Assembly: GCF_001649575.2 (NCBI RefSeq)
Contig: NC_051449.1
Coordinates: 12,360,098-12,424,097, forward strand
Direction of reading: 5' to 3'
From: Kryptolebias marmoratus
Lineage: Eukaryota > Chordata > Actinopteri > Cyprinodontiformes > Rivulidae
Length of the DNA stretch: 64,000 nucleotides
The notes under the pieces are model-generated. The model had not been told where the DNA came from and searched no databases. It worked only from the letters and a program-made list of their open reading frames with translations. Both the position numbers and the translations under genes were made by a program. Shown here piece after piece: positions 27,870 to 39,920 of the stretch. Each line of letters begins with the position of its first letter. Position 1 is the first letter of the stretch.

Positions 27870-28560
27870 CATAAAATCTATAGATGATAAAAGATTGGTT
27901 GGACACATTTCAGGGGAAGATGAGTCTACTATTAGGGATAGAGCCCTAAAACTGAAAGAATGGTTTTCAGCCAACAACTAAACACCACAGAAACAAAAGA
28001 CCTCTTTATGTACTTCAAGAAACAAAGGACTCAACCCCCCTTTTATGTTCACTCACTGAGACTGAGAGGGTTCAAAGCTATAAATTCTTAGGAGTCTACA
28101 TCTTTGACAACCTCTCCTGGTCTGCCAACACCGTGGGCACTGTCAGAAAGGCCCAGCAGTGTCTAAATTCCCTAAACGATACTCAAGAAAAAGACAAAGT
28201 GACTGAAAAAGCTGCTGGTGGCCTTCTGCTCTACCAGAGAAAGCATCCTGGCATACAGGATCCCAGTGTGGTATGCTGGCTGCTCAGAAAGGCCCTCCAG
28301 AGAGTGATCAAAGCAGCACAGAAAGCTGGCGCTTCCTTCTCTCCCTGGAAGACATCACTAATGCCTGATGCCCCTCCAGAACCCAGAACAACCCAAAACA
28401 CTGTTCACAATCTGAACATCTGTTTAAACTGTTGCCATCAGTCAGATATTACAGATTACTCAAAGCACAAACCACCAGACTCATGAACAAATCTGAACAG
28501 TTTTCCTCCCTTTTTTTCCTCAAGTTGCCAGTGACTGTAGACACTGAATTATTCTCTGAA
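27870..28560 (+). pseudogene. LINE reverse-transcriptase fragment, 5'-truncated and decayed
   Basis: The + strand carries a broken frame resembling the C-terminal third of a fish non-LTR retrotransposon reverse transcriptase of the L2/CR1/Rex1 type. Near 27880 the sequence IDDKRLVGHISG sits where such enzymes have (F/Y)ADD followed by a V-GLISG-like stretch, so the catalytic F/YADD has lost its first two residues. It is followed by a KEWFSANN-like stretch, a KQRTQPP segment, GVYI, LSW and TVRKAQQCLNSL, then a block around 28300-28480 resembling KALQRV--A and the CR-TT-RL tail. Frames change several times and a TAA interrupts ANN, so nothing functional can be made. The longest intact frame inside it, 28133-28486, is part of this relic and not a host gene. 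The 5' part of the element is missing, as is usual for LINE insertions. Confidence 0.75.
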
Positions 28561-30496
28561 ATACCACTGTAGACTAAAGTAGACATCAGCCAAGACACAA
28601 TTATTGTTACTAAAGCAACAGGACCTTAATTGATTCCTTTTCTAATTACCATTTAATAAAGGTAGCTGCACCAAGTGGCATTGTGTAAAATGCATAGTTA
28701 TTAGTTTAATAGCTAACTGGTTATTTATATAATAAAGATGCAGAACATTTTGCCATTTAACACAATATATGTCTGTTAATTCATTGCATACAGTATCTTC
28801 TGATTTCATTTCCATAACAAAAAAAAGTTAATAGGTTTAACATAATAGCTCTCTCAAAGATTCCCACTCATGCTGGATCTATAAATTCTCATCTTACTTG
28901 AGGGTAAATGGTATTTGCACTCATTTGATGGTATTTTCTAATGGCAACAAAGATGATTAAAAAAGGGCTGTTTACAGCTGAGACTCGAAACACAAGTTTA
29001 GTTTTCCTGCTATGAACCATGAGCTCCCTAACTCAAGGATTTTTCTAGCACAGAATATTACATTTCAGTCTACAAACAGGAAAAAACAGCAAAGAATACA
29101 CAAATAGACAGGTTGTAATTTGAGACAAACTGTTATTTATAAAACGCACAAATAAAAACCAAAGAGGAATACTGTTGACCTTTTTTCGCTCTAACTCTCC
29201 CATAAATTACTGCTATATAACTAAGAATTGAGTCTTTTGTTTTGATGTAACTCTAAGACCTCTGCCTCACCAACTTGTGCTTAAAGACCCATTTAAGTTT
29301 CATGAAGCCTGGCTATGTGCCATGGTCGAACAGTTGAAGTTAAGCTTTTTAAAATGGTTAGCCTACTCTGTTGTGGCTAAATATGTTTTCATGTTACATG
29401 AAAAGAAAATAACAAAAAAATGCACATATGTTTACATCTTATTTTTTTAACTGCTGCAAAGTTACTGTAGAAAATTAAACATTTTAATTGCACATATCAT
29501 CATCTAGGGAGCTCTGTGAAACTTCTTTTTTTTTGACTACAGACTTTTATGTCTTATTCTTAAGCTTTGCATCATAATCCTTGCATTTGTGCGTTTCCTT
29601 TCATGAACTCCTTTTCTCTCGAGCATTTAAAGGTTATTTTTGAGGTACATGAGACAGGGGTTTGGTGACAGTAATTAAACTATTTGTTAACCCTGTCAAC
29701 TCCTCAAATCCCACCCTCCCATACTTCACCTTCATTTTTACTTCTCAGTGTCTCTTTACTGGATTTTTCAGTCAGCCTCTAAAAACTGATATTAAAAGCT
29801 TTAAGGATATTTTAACCCCCTGATTGCATGCAGGTTACATTTCTGTTTCTTTTGTTTTGAATATTCTACTATTTAGAGATCTGTATCTATATCATGATGA
29901 TCATGATTTCTTTCTTTTTTTCTTTTTCTTTCTAAAACACGTCAACAACAAAAACAAACTCCTCCTTGATAATAATGGATACAACTTTTTGACAAAAAAA
30001 TGTCATATTATTGTCATTTTATTTGCCATTTTATTACCATAAATATGATCATTGTTGCTACAGTGTTACTTTTATTTGTTTGTCAAATGTTTTATTAAAC
30101 TGTAATAATTTAACCATTTTTTAAAATAAAGAACAGTTTAAAAGATACTTTTGTTTGGATCTTAATCTCTTCTATTAATGTTTCTGGTTCTGTTGTGACT
30201 AAATGGAAGACATAATCCTATCACCTAGGGCACTCTATTATGCGCCACCCATGTTTATCTTCCCCAGGATCTTCTGGGTCTTTTGCCAACATTTAGAAGA
30301 GTCGATATGCCAGAGCAAAAGAGCCCTTACTTCTGCTCCACAAATGTTCCACAGGAAAAGAAAAGACACATTTGTCTCCTATGTGTCATGGTGCTGCACA
30401 ATTCTTCACAATGAACATAAATAAATCCAGGTTTTTAAGAGACTTGCATGCTGAGTGGCATTTTGAAATGGCTGAAAAATTGTTTATCCTCTTGAA

Positions 30497-30499
<3 letters not shown>

Positions 30500-30527
<28 letters not shown>
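30500..30527. repeat. (TA)n microsatellite
   Basis: About 14 TA units lie in a gpc5 intron. Confidence 0.92.
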
Positions 30528-30779
30528 TGCAACTCATCGTGACAACATTGCCATTGTAACTAATATATCAGTTTGTTCAAAAACAATTCTGAATGTTTGT
30601 ATTATCTTTGATGAATATTTGACATATAACTATCATGGCACCAAAATGGTTGGTTTTTTATTTTCCTTATCTTCGTGGATCATCACTAAAGAGCGATGCA
30701 TCTTGTTTTCTACTGATCTTTTTCTTCTATCACTTAACTTTTTCTTTCTCATTTGTCCTTGAAATTGGCATAGACAGTC

Positions 30780-31275
30780 AAGATGCCCAAAATTGATCCC
30801 AAATGCACCTGCCAGCTTCCTCACTAGATCATTGCAACATTTAATTTTTTCAGGCTTCTTTACTGGCTTCCAGTTAAACTTAAAGTCAGAAAAAAAGAAA
30901 GAAAAAAAAAATCCTGATTATGACTGCATGGCCATGCTTCATAGTTAGGGTTCTGATCTATTTGAGTCGTATTTACTTTCTCAACCACTCAAGTCCCAAT
31001 CTTTTCTCCTTCTCCTCTTTCAACTAAAAAAGAAAATTGGGTTATGCCTTTGTTGTTTTAGCCCTAAATCCTCTGGAATCACCTCATGCTCTTTGCTTAG
31101 TCTTTGGTTTATTTTGAGCTAACTTAAAAGCCCATATTTATAGGCAAGTCAATCCAGATTTATGTTGTTGTTCATCTTACCCTGTGTTCACTGTTCTGTG
31201 TTCTGTGTTTTATGTTTAATCTTTCTGCATTATGCTAATAAGTGTTATAAAAGTAGATATTTACTTACTTTTCAG
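30780..31275 (+). mobile_element. Second LINE relic, 3' end
   Basis: Near 30850 one + frame reads LLYWLPVKLKV, matching the HWLPV(K/R) motif near the C-terminus of many fish LINE reverse transcriptases. About 220 bases later another frame reads LWNHL, matching the LWNSLP motif that follows in those proteins. The end, around 31225-31255, has an AAGTGTTATAAAAGTAGAT-like stretch reminiscent of the AAGTGCTATATAAATAA tails of such elements. Frames are broken throughout and an A-rich interruption lies at about 30890-30910. It is a different element from the relic at 27870-28560, because the motifs and tail differ. The call is from motif resemblance only. Confidence 0.5.
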
Positions 31276-31408
31276 TGAGTGGTTTTCTAACTGCTTAATT
31301 TGTATACACATGTTTGTTTAAACATTTTACAGACTTCTTTATTTGCATTTCTTTAGCTCAATGTGTTACTCATATGGTTTAATCCTTAATATTTATTTGT
31401 TTATGTAG

Positions 31409-31547
31409 GAGACTGAGGAGAAGTTTCCAAATCTGGGCCACATGGACATCTGGGAAGAACTGGGCAGTGGGGAAGAGGATGGCAGCACAACAGATTGTGA
31501 TGATGAAGATGGATGTCAGAGCTCAGGGGATGGTCCAAAAAATAAAA
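31409..31547 (+). CDS. gpc5: gpc5 coding exon, acidic heparan-sulfate attachment region
   Basis: This is an internal exon of 139 bases between acceptor TTATGTAG and donor GTAAGT, starting in phase 0 and ending after the first base of an Ile codon. It encodes ETEEKFPNLGHMDIWEELGSGEED, then GSTTDCDDEDGCQSSGDG and PKNK (read here in pieces). The block CDDEDGC with its two cysteines is shared with human GPC5, and the flanking acidic Ser-Gly dipeptides are where heparan-sulfate chains are added. Two Ser-Gly sites are visible in this exon, in LGSGEED and QSSGDG. Human GPC5 has an additional SGD directly before CDDEDGC, whereas here the residues are STTD, so that site is absent. This region is the extended stalk between the folded core and the membrane anchor. 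Confidence 0.93.
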
Positions 31548-32899
31548 GTAAGTAACACTTTCCAACTTAGATTAATACTTAAATTTACACCCAACCACCA
31601 TCTGTTTGTCTGTTTGTCTGAATTTCACTCAATTTATTATTCACATTTCAAAATGTGTCCAGGACTGGCTCTGTCAGGGGTGAAAACTGACAGCAATATT
31701 TAAAAAAAATCAACCTTACTTCAGCTGTTTGTTTTTTTTTGTCTGGTACTTTATAAGTAAGGACATATTTATATTTTATAAGAAAGTGTCCTTAACATAG
31801 TGTCCTTTCTCTTTTCTCTTCTCAGTGAACTTAAAACTATCCTCTCAGATTCACCAGGCATTTTTTTTTAATCCCATTGCTACATCCAACTAATGCTTCA
31901 GTAAAAGCATTTTTTTTAAAGTTACTTCCATGAACACAAACACCTACAAGTTATCAGAGAGAAAAGTTGATTTCCTGCAGGTATTTTACATTATTCATCT
32001 CTAATTACCATATCAACTTTTTTCGCCTACACATTTTTTCCCCGAAAAATGTGGTAAAAAGTTTAGCTAAAATTTGCATGTGGCGTTAACATGAATCTTT
32101 GGTGTTCTGATTACAAGTGTACATTTGTAAGTGCAGCTATTAGCACATCACGGAAGCCTTGAGGATCTGCATTGGGATTATTTTTGCTAAGACAAGGAGA
32201 TCTGAAATACATATTGTATTCGGTGAATGAATTACTCACAGAAAAACTCACTTGTTCTGCTTGTTTATGATCTGCAGTATACCAATATAGCTTGCAATAA
32301 GGTAAAAAAAAAAGGTTGTAGATGTGCACTTATAAATGTCTATTAAATCAAATTTTGAAATCAATAAAAAATCTTTTAACAGAAAATTTCTAAACATGCA
32401 ATAGCTGTGCTTGGCATTTCATGGGCACTTTAAAAAACAGTTTAAACTAATGAATGTATGAAGAGCTCTCCAACCTCACTTATCAATACCTTTTTGGTAT
32501 ATATAGCCCATTATTTAATACTTAACAAAGTTCTGAATACCATTTAAATTTTAGCATTTATTGAGATAACAAGATGTCTACAGTAATATGTGGTAATGTT
32601 TAATGCATATTTGTGCAACATGTTTGTATGGCAAGCACCTGTCTCTCCTGCTTTGTAGAGAGGAAAGAGCAAAAACACCCATTCATAGACACAACAGTAG
32701 TTGGTGTGAAGTTGACTGAAAACTTTGTGTCTTAGGCCATCTGAAGAAATCATATGCAGACATTTAAGTAAACAGACGGGCAATACAACCACCGCAATAG
32801 GATCCCAGCTGAGTAAGCTGAGTTGCTATGGATTTACCATGAAAAAGACTGCTGACATACGAGCTGCTGATTCCGTAGTCTTTTCAAATATAACACTTT

Positions 32900-33052
32900 T
32901 ACTATGTCCAGTACAAAATCGTACAGAGTCCGGAACAACCCTATGCATGCACGAAAAAATAAGCAAGTTTCCCAAAACTTGGCACCAGCCAAGAATCAAA
33001 CTGGTGACCTTCTTGCTCTAAGATGACAGTGTTAACGACCACATGGCCATTC
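32900..33052 (-). mobile_element. tRNA-derived SINE relic
   Basis: Read on the minus strand, the sequence begins near 33052 with a tRNA-like head. An A-box-like TGGTCGTTAAC lies at 33031-33041, followed by CACTGTCATCTTAGAGCAAG and AAGGTCACC. A B-box-like AGTTTGATTCT follows at 32992-33002 (compare GGTTCGATTCC). This head resembles the widespread fish SINE beginning with GTGG-TAGCACTGTCGCCTCA and AGCAAGAAGGTC-TGGGTTCGATTCC. Downstream there is an unrelated body with GGGTTGTTCCGG. Mismatches in both promoter boxes argue for an old, inactive copy. It cannot be a tRNA gene, since no cloverleaf closes. Confidence 0.6.
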
Positions 33053-33694
33053 TACTTTGGATGTTGTCAAATTTATAGACTTATGAAAAAAAAAAAAAGA
33101 TTGTGTCCAATTTTTGTTCACAACATAATACCATCTTGAACGTGTCTCAGTAACAGTTGAATTTTTTGGCAAAATGTTCATTCCAAAAATGTAACCACTT
33201 TAAGCCAGTGTATTAGTTAACCATTCAATGATCGTGTAGATATTAATTTGACAGCTGAAATGAGTTTCTTTCATTTAGTGGTAACACATTGTAAAAATTG
33301 AAGGAACTGTACATTAGGTTGCTTCTGTGTGGCTGCACCAGAGCTCTCAAAGTCCACATAAAAAATTACATGACCACCCAGTGTGCTTTTAAAAAATGAC
33401 TTCATTACCAGACTAATATACAAGGCACTAATTTAACAGATTCTCTGTCGTGACCCTCATTCAGATAGGATGGAACTTGTGTAAGTCTTCCTAAATAGAT
33501 AAGAAATATGTGTCTGAGTTGCATTCTGACAGACTAGTATGACCAACAATGTAGATGTTTTGTCATTCATATGTAACATCTGCAAATGCAAAAAGGAGGC
33601 TTCTTCTAACTAGGTCATCTAAAACATCTAAAGGATCTAGCAGATGTAAAAATATAAAAAAAAATAAAAAATAAATCTTTGTAATACTGGAAAT

Positions 33695-33699
<5 letters not shown>

Positions 33700-33732
<33 letters not shown>
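33700..33732. repeat. (AT)n microsatellite
   Basis: About 16 AT units follow an A-rich stretch at 33650-33680. Confidence 0.93.
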
Positions 33733-33736
<4 letters not shown>

Positions 33737-36700
33737 ATACATAGTCTACAGTGCTTTTTGCTATTTAAAGAAAGTGTAGTCTGCATGATGTAATGCTTGT
33801 TTGATCTTGGTGTAGATCTAACGCCTTTTCACCAAGAGACAATATACTTTTATGCGCCAGCTAAACAAGGCCTGGTCATGTACAGACTGCAACTGCAACA
33901 CCATTAACAGAAGAATAAATCAGTGAATCTTTAATGAACCATATTATTCCTTTCCTCTCGGGCTATGAGAGTCTCTTCTATGGTACATTTTGTGGCGTGA
34001 CCAAGGCTTATTAACTGTATTAGCCTGGGAACATTTATGCTGCTCCTTCCAAAGGAGCTATTCATTTGCAGTTAGCTCATTAGCACATTAATCTCTAAAA
34101 TACTCTCAATGGCATATTAGACCACTATCTTTCTATTAGGGAAAGAGACACTTCAAATGTCGGCACATCAAAAAGGTTGAACAATACTTTATTTGTCTGT
34201 CTGCTCCCATGAGTCCATCTGTACAGTCCCAGCTTCTGTTTCTTTTTTTTTCTTTTGTATGTTCATGCCAATTTATAAAACCAGGCAACCAGCTCAAGAA
34301 TCATGTTTACAAGTACAATCTAGACACATCTAAATAATCTAATTAAAACAGCAATTATTTGTCTATAAATAAATAAGATAAGATGCCAGCATAATAAACA
34401 CTAGCTTAGTACTGTAAATACTGTAAGGTAGAAGCACTGTAAAATAGTGCCAACAACTTAAGATGAATTTTCAACTTTAAAAAAAACAACAAAACAAAAC
34501 AAAAAAACAAAACAGAACAAAAAAAAAGGAAACAATCAAGTGTGAAGCAGCAAATGTCATCCGCAGGCATGCCTCCTTCCTTTTAATACTTAATAACACT
34601 ACTCATACATGGGTTCATATTTATACAGAGTCTAATCGCATGAATTAACAAATTCAAGATTGTAATGCATGCAGGAAATTATTATATATAAAAACGTTGA
34701 AATTGTGTAGAAGTTAAAGATTTTGCAAATAACTTGTGGCAACAAAAATACTCTACCATAAGTTTTCTTTGTTTTGTATTTGAACAGAAGTTTAAAACTT
34801 AGGTGGTAAGCTGCTATGAATTTAGTGAGTGAGAAGTCATAAAGCCTAAATGAAAGGGTAAAAAAGATTATTAGTCTCAAAAGAAGAGAAGTGTACGCAT
34901 GGATAATCTTGGAAATTAGCTGGAGGTATCTGAAGCACAAAAAGTGTGAATTGTACAACCATGAAAATACAATTCTTCGGTAACAAACACGATCTGTCTG
35001 GATCAGTGTTGAGCTCATTAAGAAAGTGAGAAAAGACACATGTACATTCATGGAAGTTTGAAAGACTGAAGGGCAACAGAACAAGATTTGCCCTTCCTAT
35101 CCACCAATTCTGACGATTTCACCCTCTCTTTCACACATGCATAGACACACTTATTTTAGACACAAACAAAAAACAAGAGGAATCTGATATTGATATGAAT
35201 AGATCTGAATGCGATGTTGATATGAATGATTAGCCTATGCATACTAACAGCCTATTTAAGTTGTATTTTTTTTGTTTTATACCTGGATGTTGTTTGTGTA
35301 GAAAAATGTGCTCCAAAGCCCATAAAGCCTCAAAGATTTGAGGCAGCTATTCACCCAGGTCAGGGAATGACATTCCAGACATAAATGGATGCTTACGCCA
35401 ACCTACACTTGTATCAGTAGGATTTCATGGCAATAGCCCTAAGCCCAGTATACCTTGCTGTTGTCCTAGACCCAACACATGCCTGCCTTTCAAGTTAGAA
35501 AACTTGTAAAAGAAAAAAAAAGTGAAGATTAGAGGGAGGGTGCTTAGCAAAGAAAATTTAATGTTACAGTTAAACGTAAACCAAAGAAAACTGTCTGGGA
35601 CAGTGGAAATGTTGGGAGAATAAACCTGTAAAGCTGTCTGATTTGATGTTACAACAAAAGAAGGAACAAAAACATGGAGGCGGGGTAAAGAAGAATAAAA
35701 AGGCTGAGGTTCAAAAAAAATAAATGCAACATACAAACTAATAATTCAATCTACTGTGAGAGAAAAGGGTTATAAGGGTGCATTGTACGTTTGGTTCTTG
35801 TAAGCCCCTAGCAGAATAGATAGAACCTCTCTAACCTTATCTCATCCAAGGTTCTGGACTGAATATACACAGACTGCTGTGTGTAAATGTTGGCTGGTCA
35901 GCAGATGTAGTGGCTGAGTCTTTGGTGCGGATATTACAAGTATGGCTGCCATTTCCCATAGCTTTTCATCTTGAGCTCAAGGAGCTGAAGTAAAGTTCCC
36001 CAGGGCGGAGCAGGCTTCTAGAAGAAGCAACAAGAGGATCTAGGGTGGCTTTGATCAGGCAGGAAGACAATCTGGTTTACAAATAGATGACAGAGGAGCG
36101 AGTCACATTTTATGGTACAATTGCAGCATAATCATTTTCTTGCTGTATTTTAAACTGTGTAAGATCCAATTTTGTTTTTGTTGTTGCAAATTATTATAGC
36201 AAATTAACTTTTTTGGACTAGTGGGAAGAAAAAATTACTTGTACTTGGTGAAGTAATCTGGTATATTCACTAAATCATTGCAAGACACTTTATTTTGTAT
36301 TCAACTGTCTCCAATTTCCTGCTGCCTTCCCCATGCATTTTACACTCTCTTGCCTTTCAGTGGGCTCCCTTTTTTCAATGCTTGACATAATCTGCCCTCT
36401 GGTTTTATTGCACTGTTTTAGAGCATATTAGCTTGAAAGGCTCCCAGGGCACATGGTCATCAGAGGATAGAAGTTCTTATTAGCCGTCATCATCATTTCC
36501 TTTTTAAGCAGTGTCTGTAGGCCCTTTATGACTGACATTCTCCAGTACACCTCTGGGACCCAATGTGGGGAAATACCAAGAATCTCTGGTATAGCAACAG
36601 GTTATAAAACCAGTGGTTGTGGTGGGAGTAACTGCCCACAAAAATAAGTGGAAATGACATATATAATTCAACATTGTGTATGGCTTCTACAAATTAAGCC

Positions 36701-38001
36701 AGAAGAGGAACATGGAATGCGAGTGACTCAGTACTCCGATACCATAGCCATATAAAAGCAACTACAGTACCAGACACAGAACTCTTATTCACTGATAGAA
36801 CTGGAAATCTTTATGAACTTGTGCAGGTTTCAAAGAAAAAAATGTGGTTTTAAAGATGGTTAAAAATTGTGTCCAGAGTCATAAAGTGTTTTTTTATTGA
36901 AAGCTGCAAATTCAATGGATATTCCTTGAGGTTTATTGACTACATGGTGCCCTGGCATACTACTCTTTCTCAGCCCTTTTGTCATTAGGGGCAGATTGAA
37001 TCCATGTGAAATGACTTCAAAGGAATATCTTGTCTGCAGCAACAGAAGCTCACACTTAGACACTCAGCTAAGGCAACTTTTTGATGGACTTAGTTTATTT
37101 TATTATCTCAATGCACATGGTTATACTTCCATGTGGGGGGTTGCATTAGTGATTTGATGAAAGGGTTGGTTGGGGGTTGTGTGGAGTGAGTGACTGCTTG
37201 GACTGTTTTGCCTTGCCTAGAGCTGAAGCCTTGCTGCTGACAGACAAACTCACATTCCTACAGTAAGACAGTACTAAACAAATAAAGACAGACATTCCAA
37301 TGATATTGAAAAATACAGTAGAAGGATAAGCAGGGATATCATCCTTTTTAAGTCTCATCTCAAACCAGTACGCAGGCACTGATACAAACTAAGAGAAAAG
37401 AGACAGGACAAAAGCTAAACATGACTTGTATTTAGATTTCCAAAGTGAGGAGCAGAGACTATAATTCTTGCTGTAGCTCAAAAGATGCAAACATTGTCTT
37501 ACAACAAGACTATAATCAAAACTATCTGTTTCAGATGACAGAGGTGCATTAGCATTGCACGAGATGTCAGATAATGAAGCCTTGTAGTAATCAGGCCATT
37601 TTTATGTTGAGTACCTGCAGGGTGAATCAGTGTGCAGGCTTTATGCATCAAGGAGACATGCATTGAAGAAAATACACTTCATTAAGGTCCTATCCTATTG
37701 ACCATTTGTGAGGCCAACAAAGCCCTCCTTCCTTATCGATAACTAATGTCGCAATTAGCATTGAACCTTGAACAGACTGTTAAGCCCGAAGGGGTTTGAC
37801 TACACACTGAGTCAGCTAATTATATTTTAAATATGAAAGGCCACTCACACTAAACTTAATACTGTATATATTTCTGTTTTATTTTAATTTAGAAAACTGC
37901 AGCCAGTAATGCCAAGAAAAGTTTTTTTTTTTTTAATCAAAGTAGCCTATTTGATTTACCCCCACAAAATGAAACATTAATAGCATCACTGCACAAAGTA
38001 T

Positions 38002-38022
38002 TTTTCTTTCTTTCTTTCTTTC
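38002..38022. repeat. (TTTC)n microsatellite
   Basis: About five TTTC units lie within a gpc5 intron. Confidence 0.85.
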
Positions 38023-39756
38023 ATTCTTTATGAAAACTCTTTGAAGTTGAGTGGGCAAACATCACTTAAATTAGTTTTATTCTGTAGAGGCCAGTCACAA
38101 ACAGCAACACAAAGCTGCTTTCTAATTTCTGCACTGTATGTATGCCTGTGCAATATTGCTGTTACATTTGTCACAAAGCAGGTAGCACCATAATGAGGTT
38201 CAAACACTTTAAAAACTATTTTCTTACTGCATCACTTACTGCCCTTGACTGTAGAATGTTGACAACAAAACTGAAATGGTAAGTAAATAAAATTCTGAAT
38301 AGCTAAAGCATAATTGCACTCTTCATTTAGAAGAGGGAAGATTTTTTTTACAGTAAGCATTTTGGATTTGATTAATTCATGTCTTTGATGACACCATTCA
38401 TTTTGGCTGGTTCAGTTCAGGTTCTTGTGGATGTGCATTTTGGATAAATGGGAAAACCTAATGGAAAACCTCCATGGGACATCCGCTGCAATATGCTTAC
38501 CACCATACTTACTCTGCTAAAACAAGTCAACATTTATGCACCAAAAGGGAATGATCACAGATGGAGGAACAAGGGAAAGCATTCATTTTGAGTCTTCTGT
38601 ACCGCTGGCTGATTTCAGGAGTGGATATGTTATGTCAGGAGACTCACTCTGCCAGAACCTCCTGAGTGATACCTTATGTGCACTTCCTCTTGACTTTAAT
38701 GGATGGTGAGGAAATGAATGTGAGCATGTGAAGGAAAGTATAAGAGAGAGCAAAAGAATATGAATGTGAGTGTATTTCTGCATCCTTCACGCTTGTCTGT
38801 CTACAAGGACGACCTGACACCTGCCAGTGCAATGAGGCATCTGGTGTTTGAGTGCACACAGGTGTAGTGGTTCTGTGTACTCTGGTGTGGATGATGATAA
38901 TGATATGTGTACATGGATTTACATGTGAGACTGAGAATTTGTGTTGGTCCTTTAACTTCTCTCGTGGATAGTAGTCCCCCCCCCCAAGCTTTGACTTAAT
39001 TTTGAGAATCTGTCACAATGAGTAGTGGAGGTCACTGTCCTCCCAGGGCCCCATTTGCCAGGTTTTCCTCTGTGTATGTGTTTTTGTTTGTGTAAAAGGA
39101 GTAAATTTTAATCCTGCCAAGACATTTAATAGTCTGCACAGATGCCTTTGGACTAACCTCTGCTCAGGAGTTGCCATGCTGCAATGCTAGTTGCTAGGAT
39201 TGGCCAAAACTAAGGTGTATATCCCACTGGTGCCCCAGTATTTTTGGGCCATTTGGCCTCAGAAGTTGCCCAACAGATACTATGTTGACTTCACTATAAT
39301 TGTCCACATGTAACAATAATTTTCAGATTTCAAAACACTTTGTGACTTACAAAGAGAGTCATAAACAACATTATGTACTTAAATTGGCCATGATAACATG
39401 AATTCATCTTCTCTGTCTCTTTTTGCTCCACTCTCACCCTTTTTTTATAAGATAAAATGAAAAGAGATAAATAAACACTGCACAGGTGCTCAGGAAGGTA
39501 AATGTTGGTGAGAAGGTGCAGAAAGACCTTAAAAAACATGGTGACATAGGGCATTTTAGTAGTCTTTTGCTTTCCTCCTGCAAACACTGTCTAGGTATGC
39601 ACAAGAAATAATCACCAGAGGAAGCAGCTGTCTTTTATCTGTGTACACATTTCTGACTAGATAGAGACTATTGGCTCATATCAGTATTGGGTTTGTCCGA
39701 AACATTAAAAGAGAGGAAATAAATATGGTTATAACTGAATGAATAGATAGATACAG

Positions 39757-39920
<164 letters not shown>

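Larger units (their letters stand above)
20403..31408 (+). other. gpc5 intron, 11.0 kb
   Basis: This intron runs from donor GTAGGA to acceptor TTATGTAG. It contains two (AT)n tracts, a 17-unit (AATAA)n tract, a complete hAT-like element (22961-24047), one isolated N at 23616 inside that element, a LINE reverse-transcriptase relic (about 27870-28560) and a second LINE 3' tail (about 30780-31275). The C/T-rich stretch near 21000-21300 gives long low-complexity frames that are not genes. I recognise nothing else. Confidence 0.75.

Noticed and set aside
28133..28486. Plus-strand 117-codon frame as a possible host gene
   Set aside because: Its start TVRKAQQCLNSL and surrounding frames match a decayed LINE reverse transcriptase, and flanking parts are frameshifted.
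32990..33052. Possible tRNA gene on the minus strand
   Set aside because: A- and B-box-like blocks are present but with mismatches and no closing acceptor stem, so it is a SINE head relic.
34632..35084. Minus-strand frame of 150 codons
   Set aside because: Composition is Phe/Leu/Tyr/Lys-rich from AT bias, with no domain, no splice or promoter context, and an overlapping frame of similar length.
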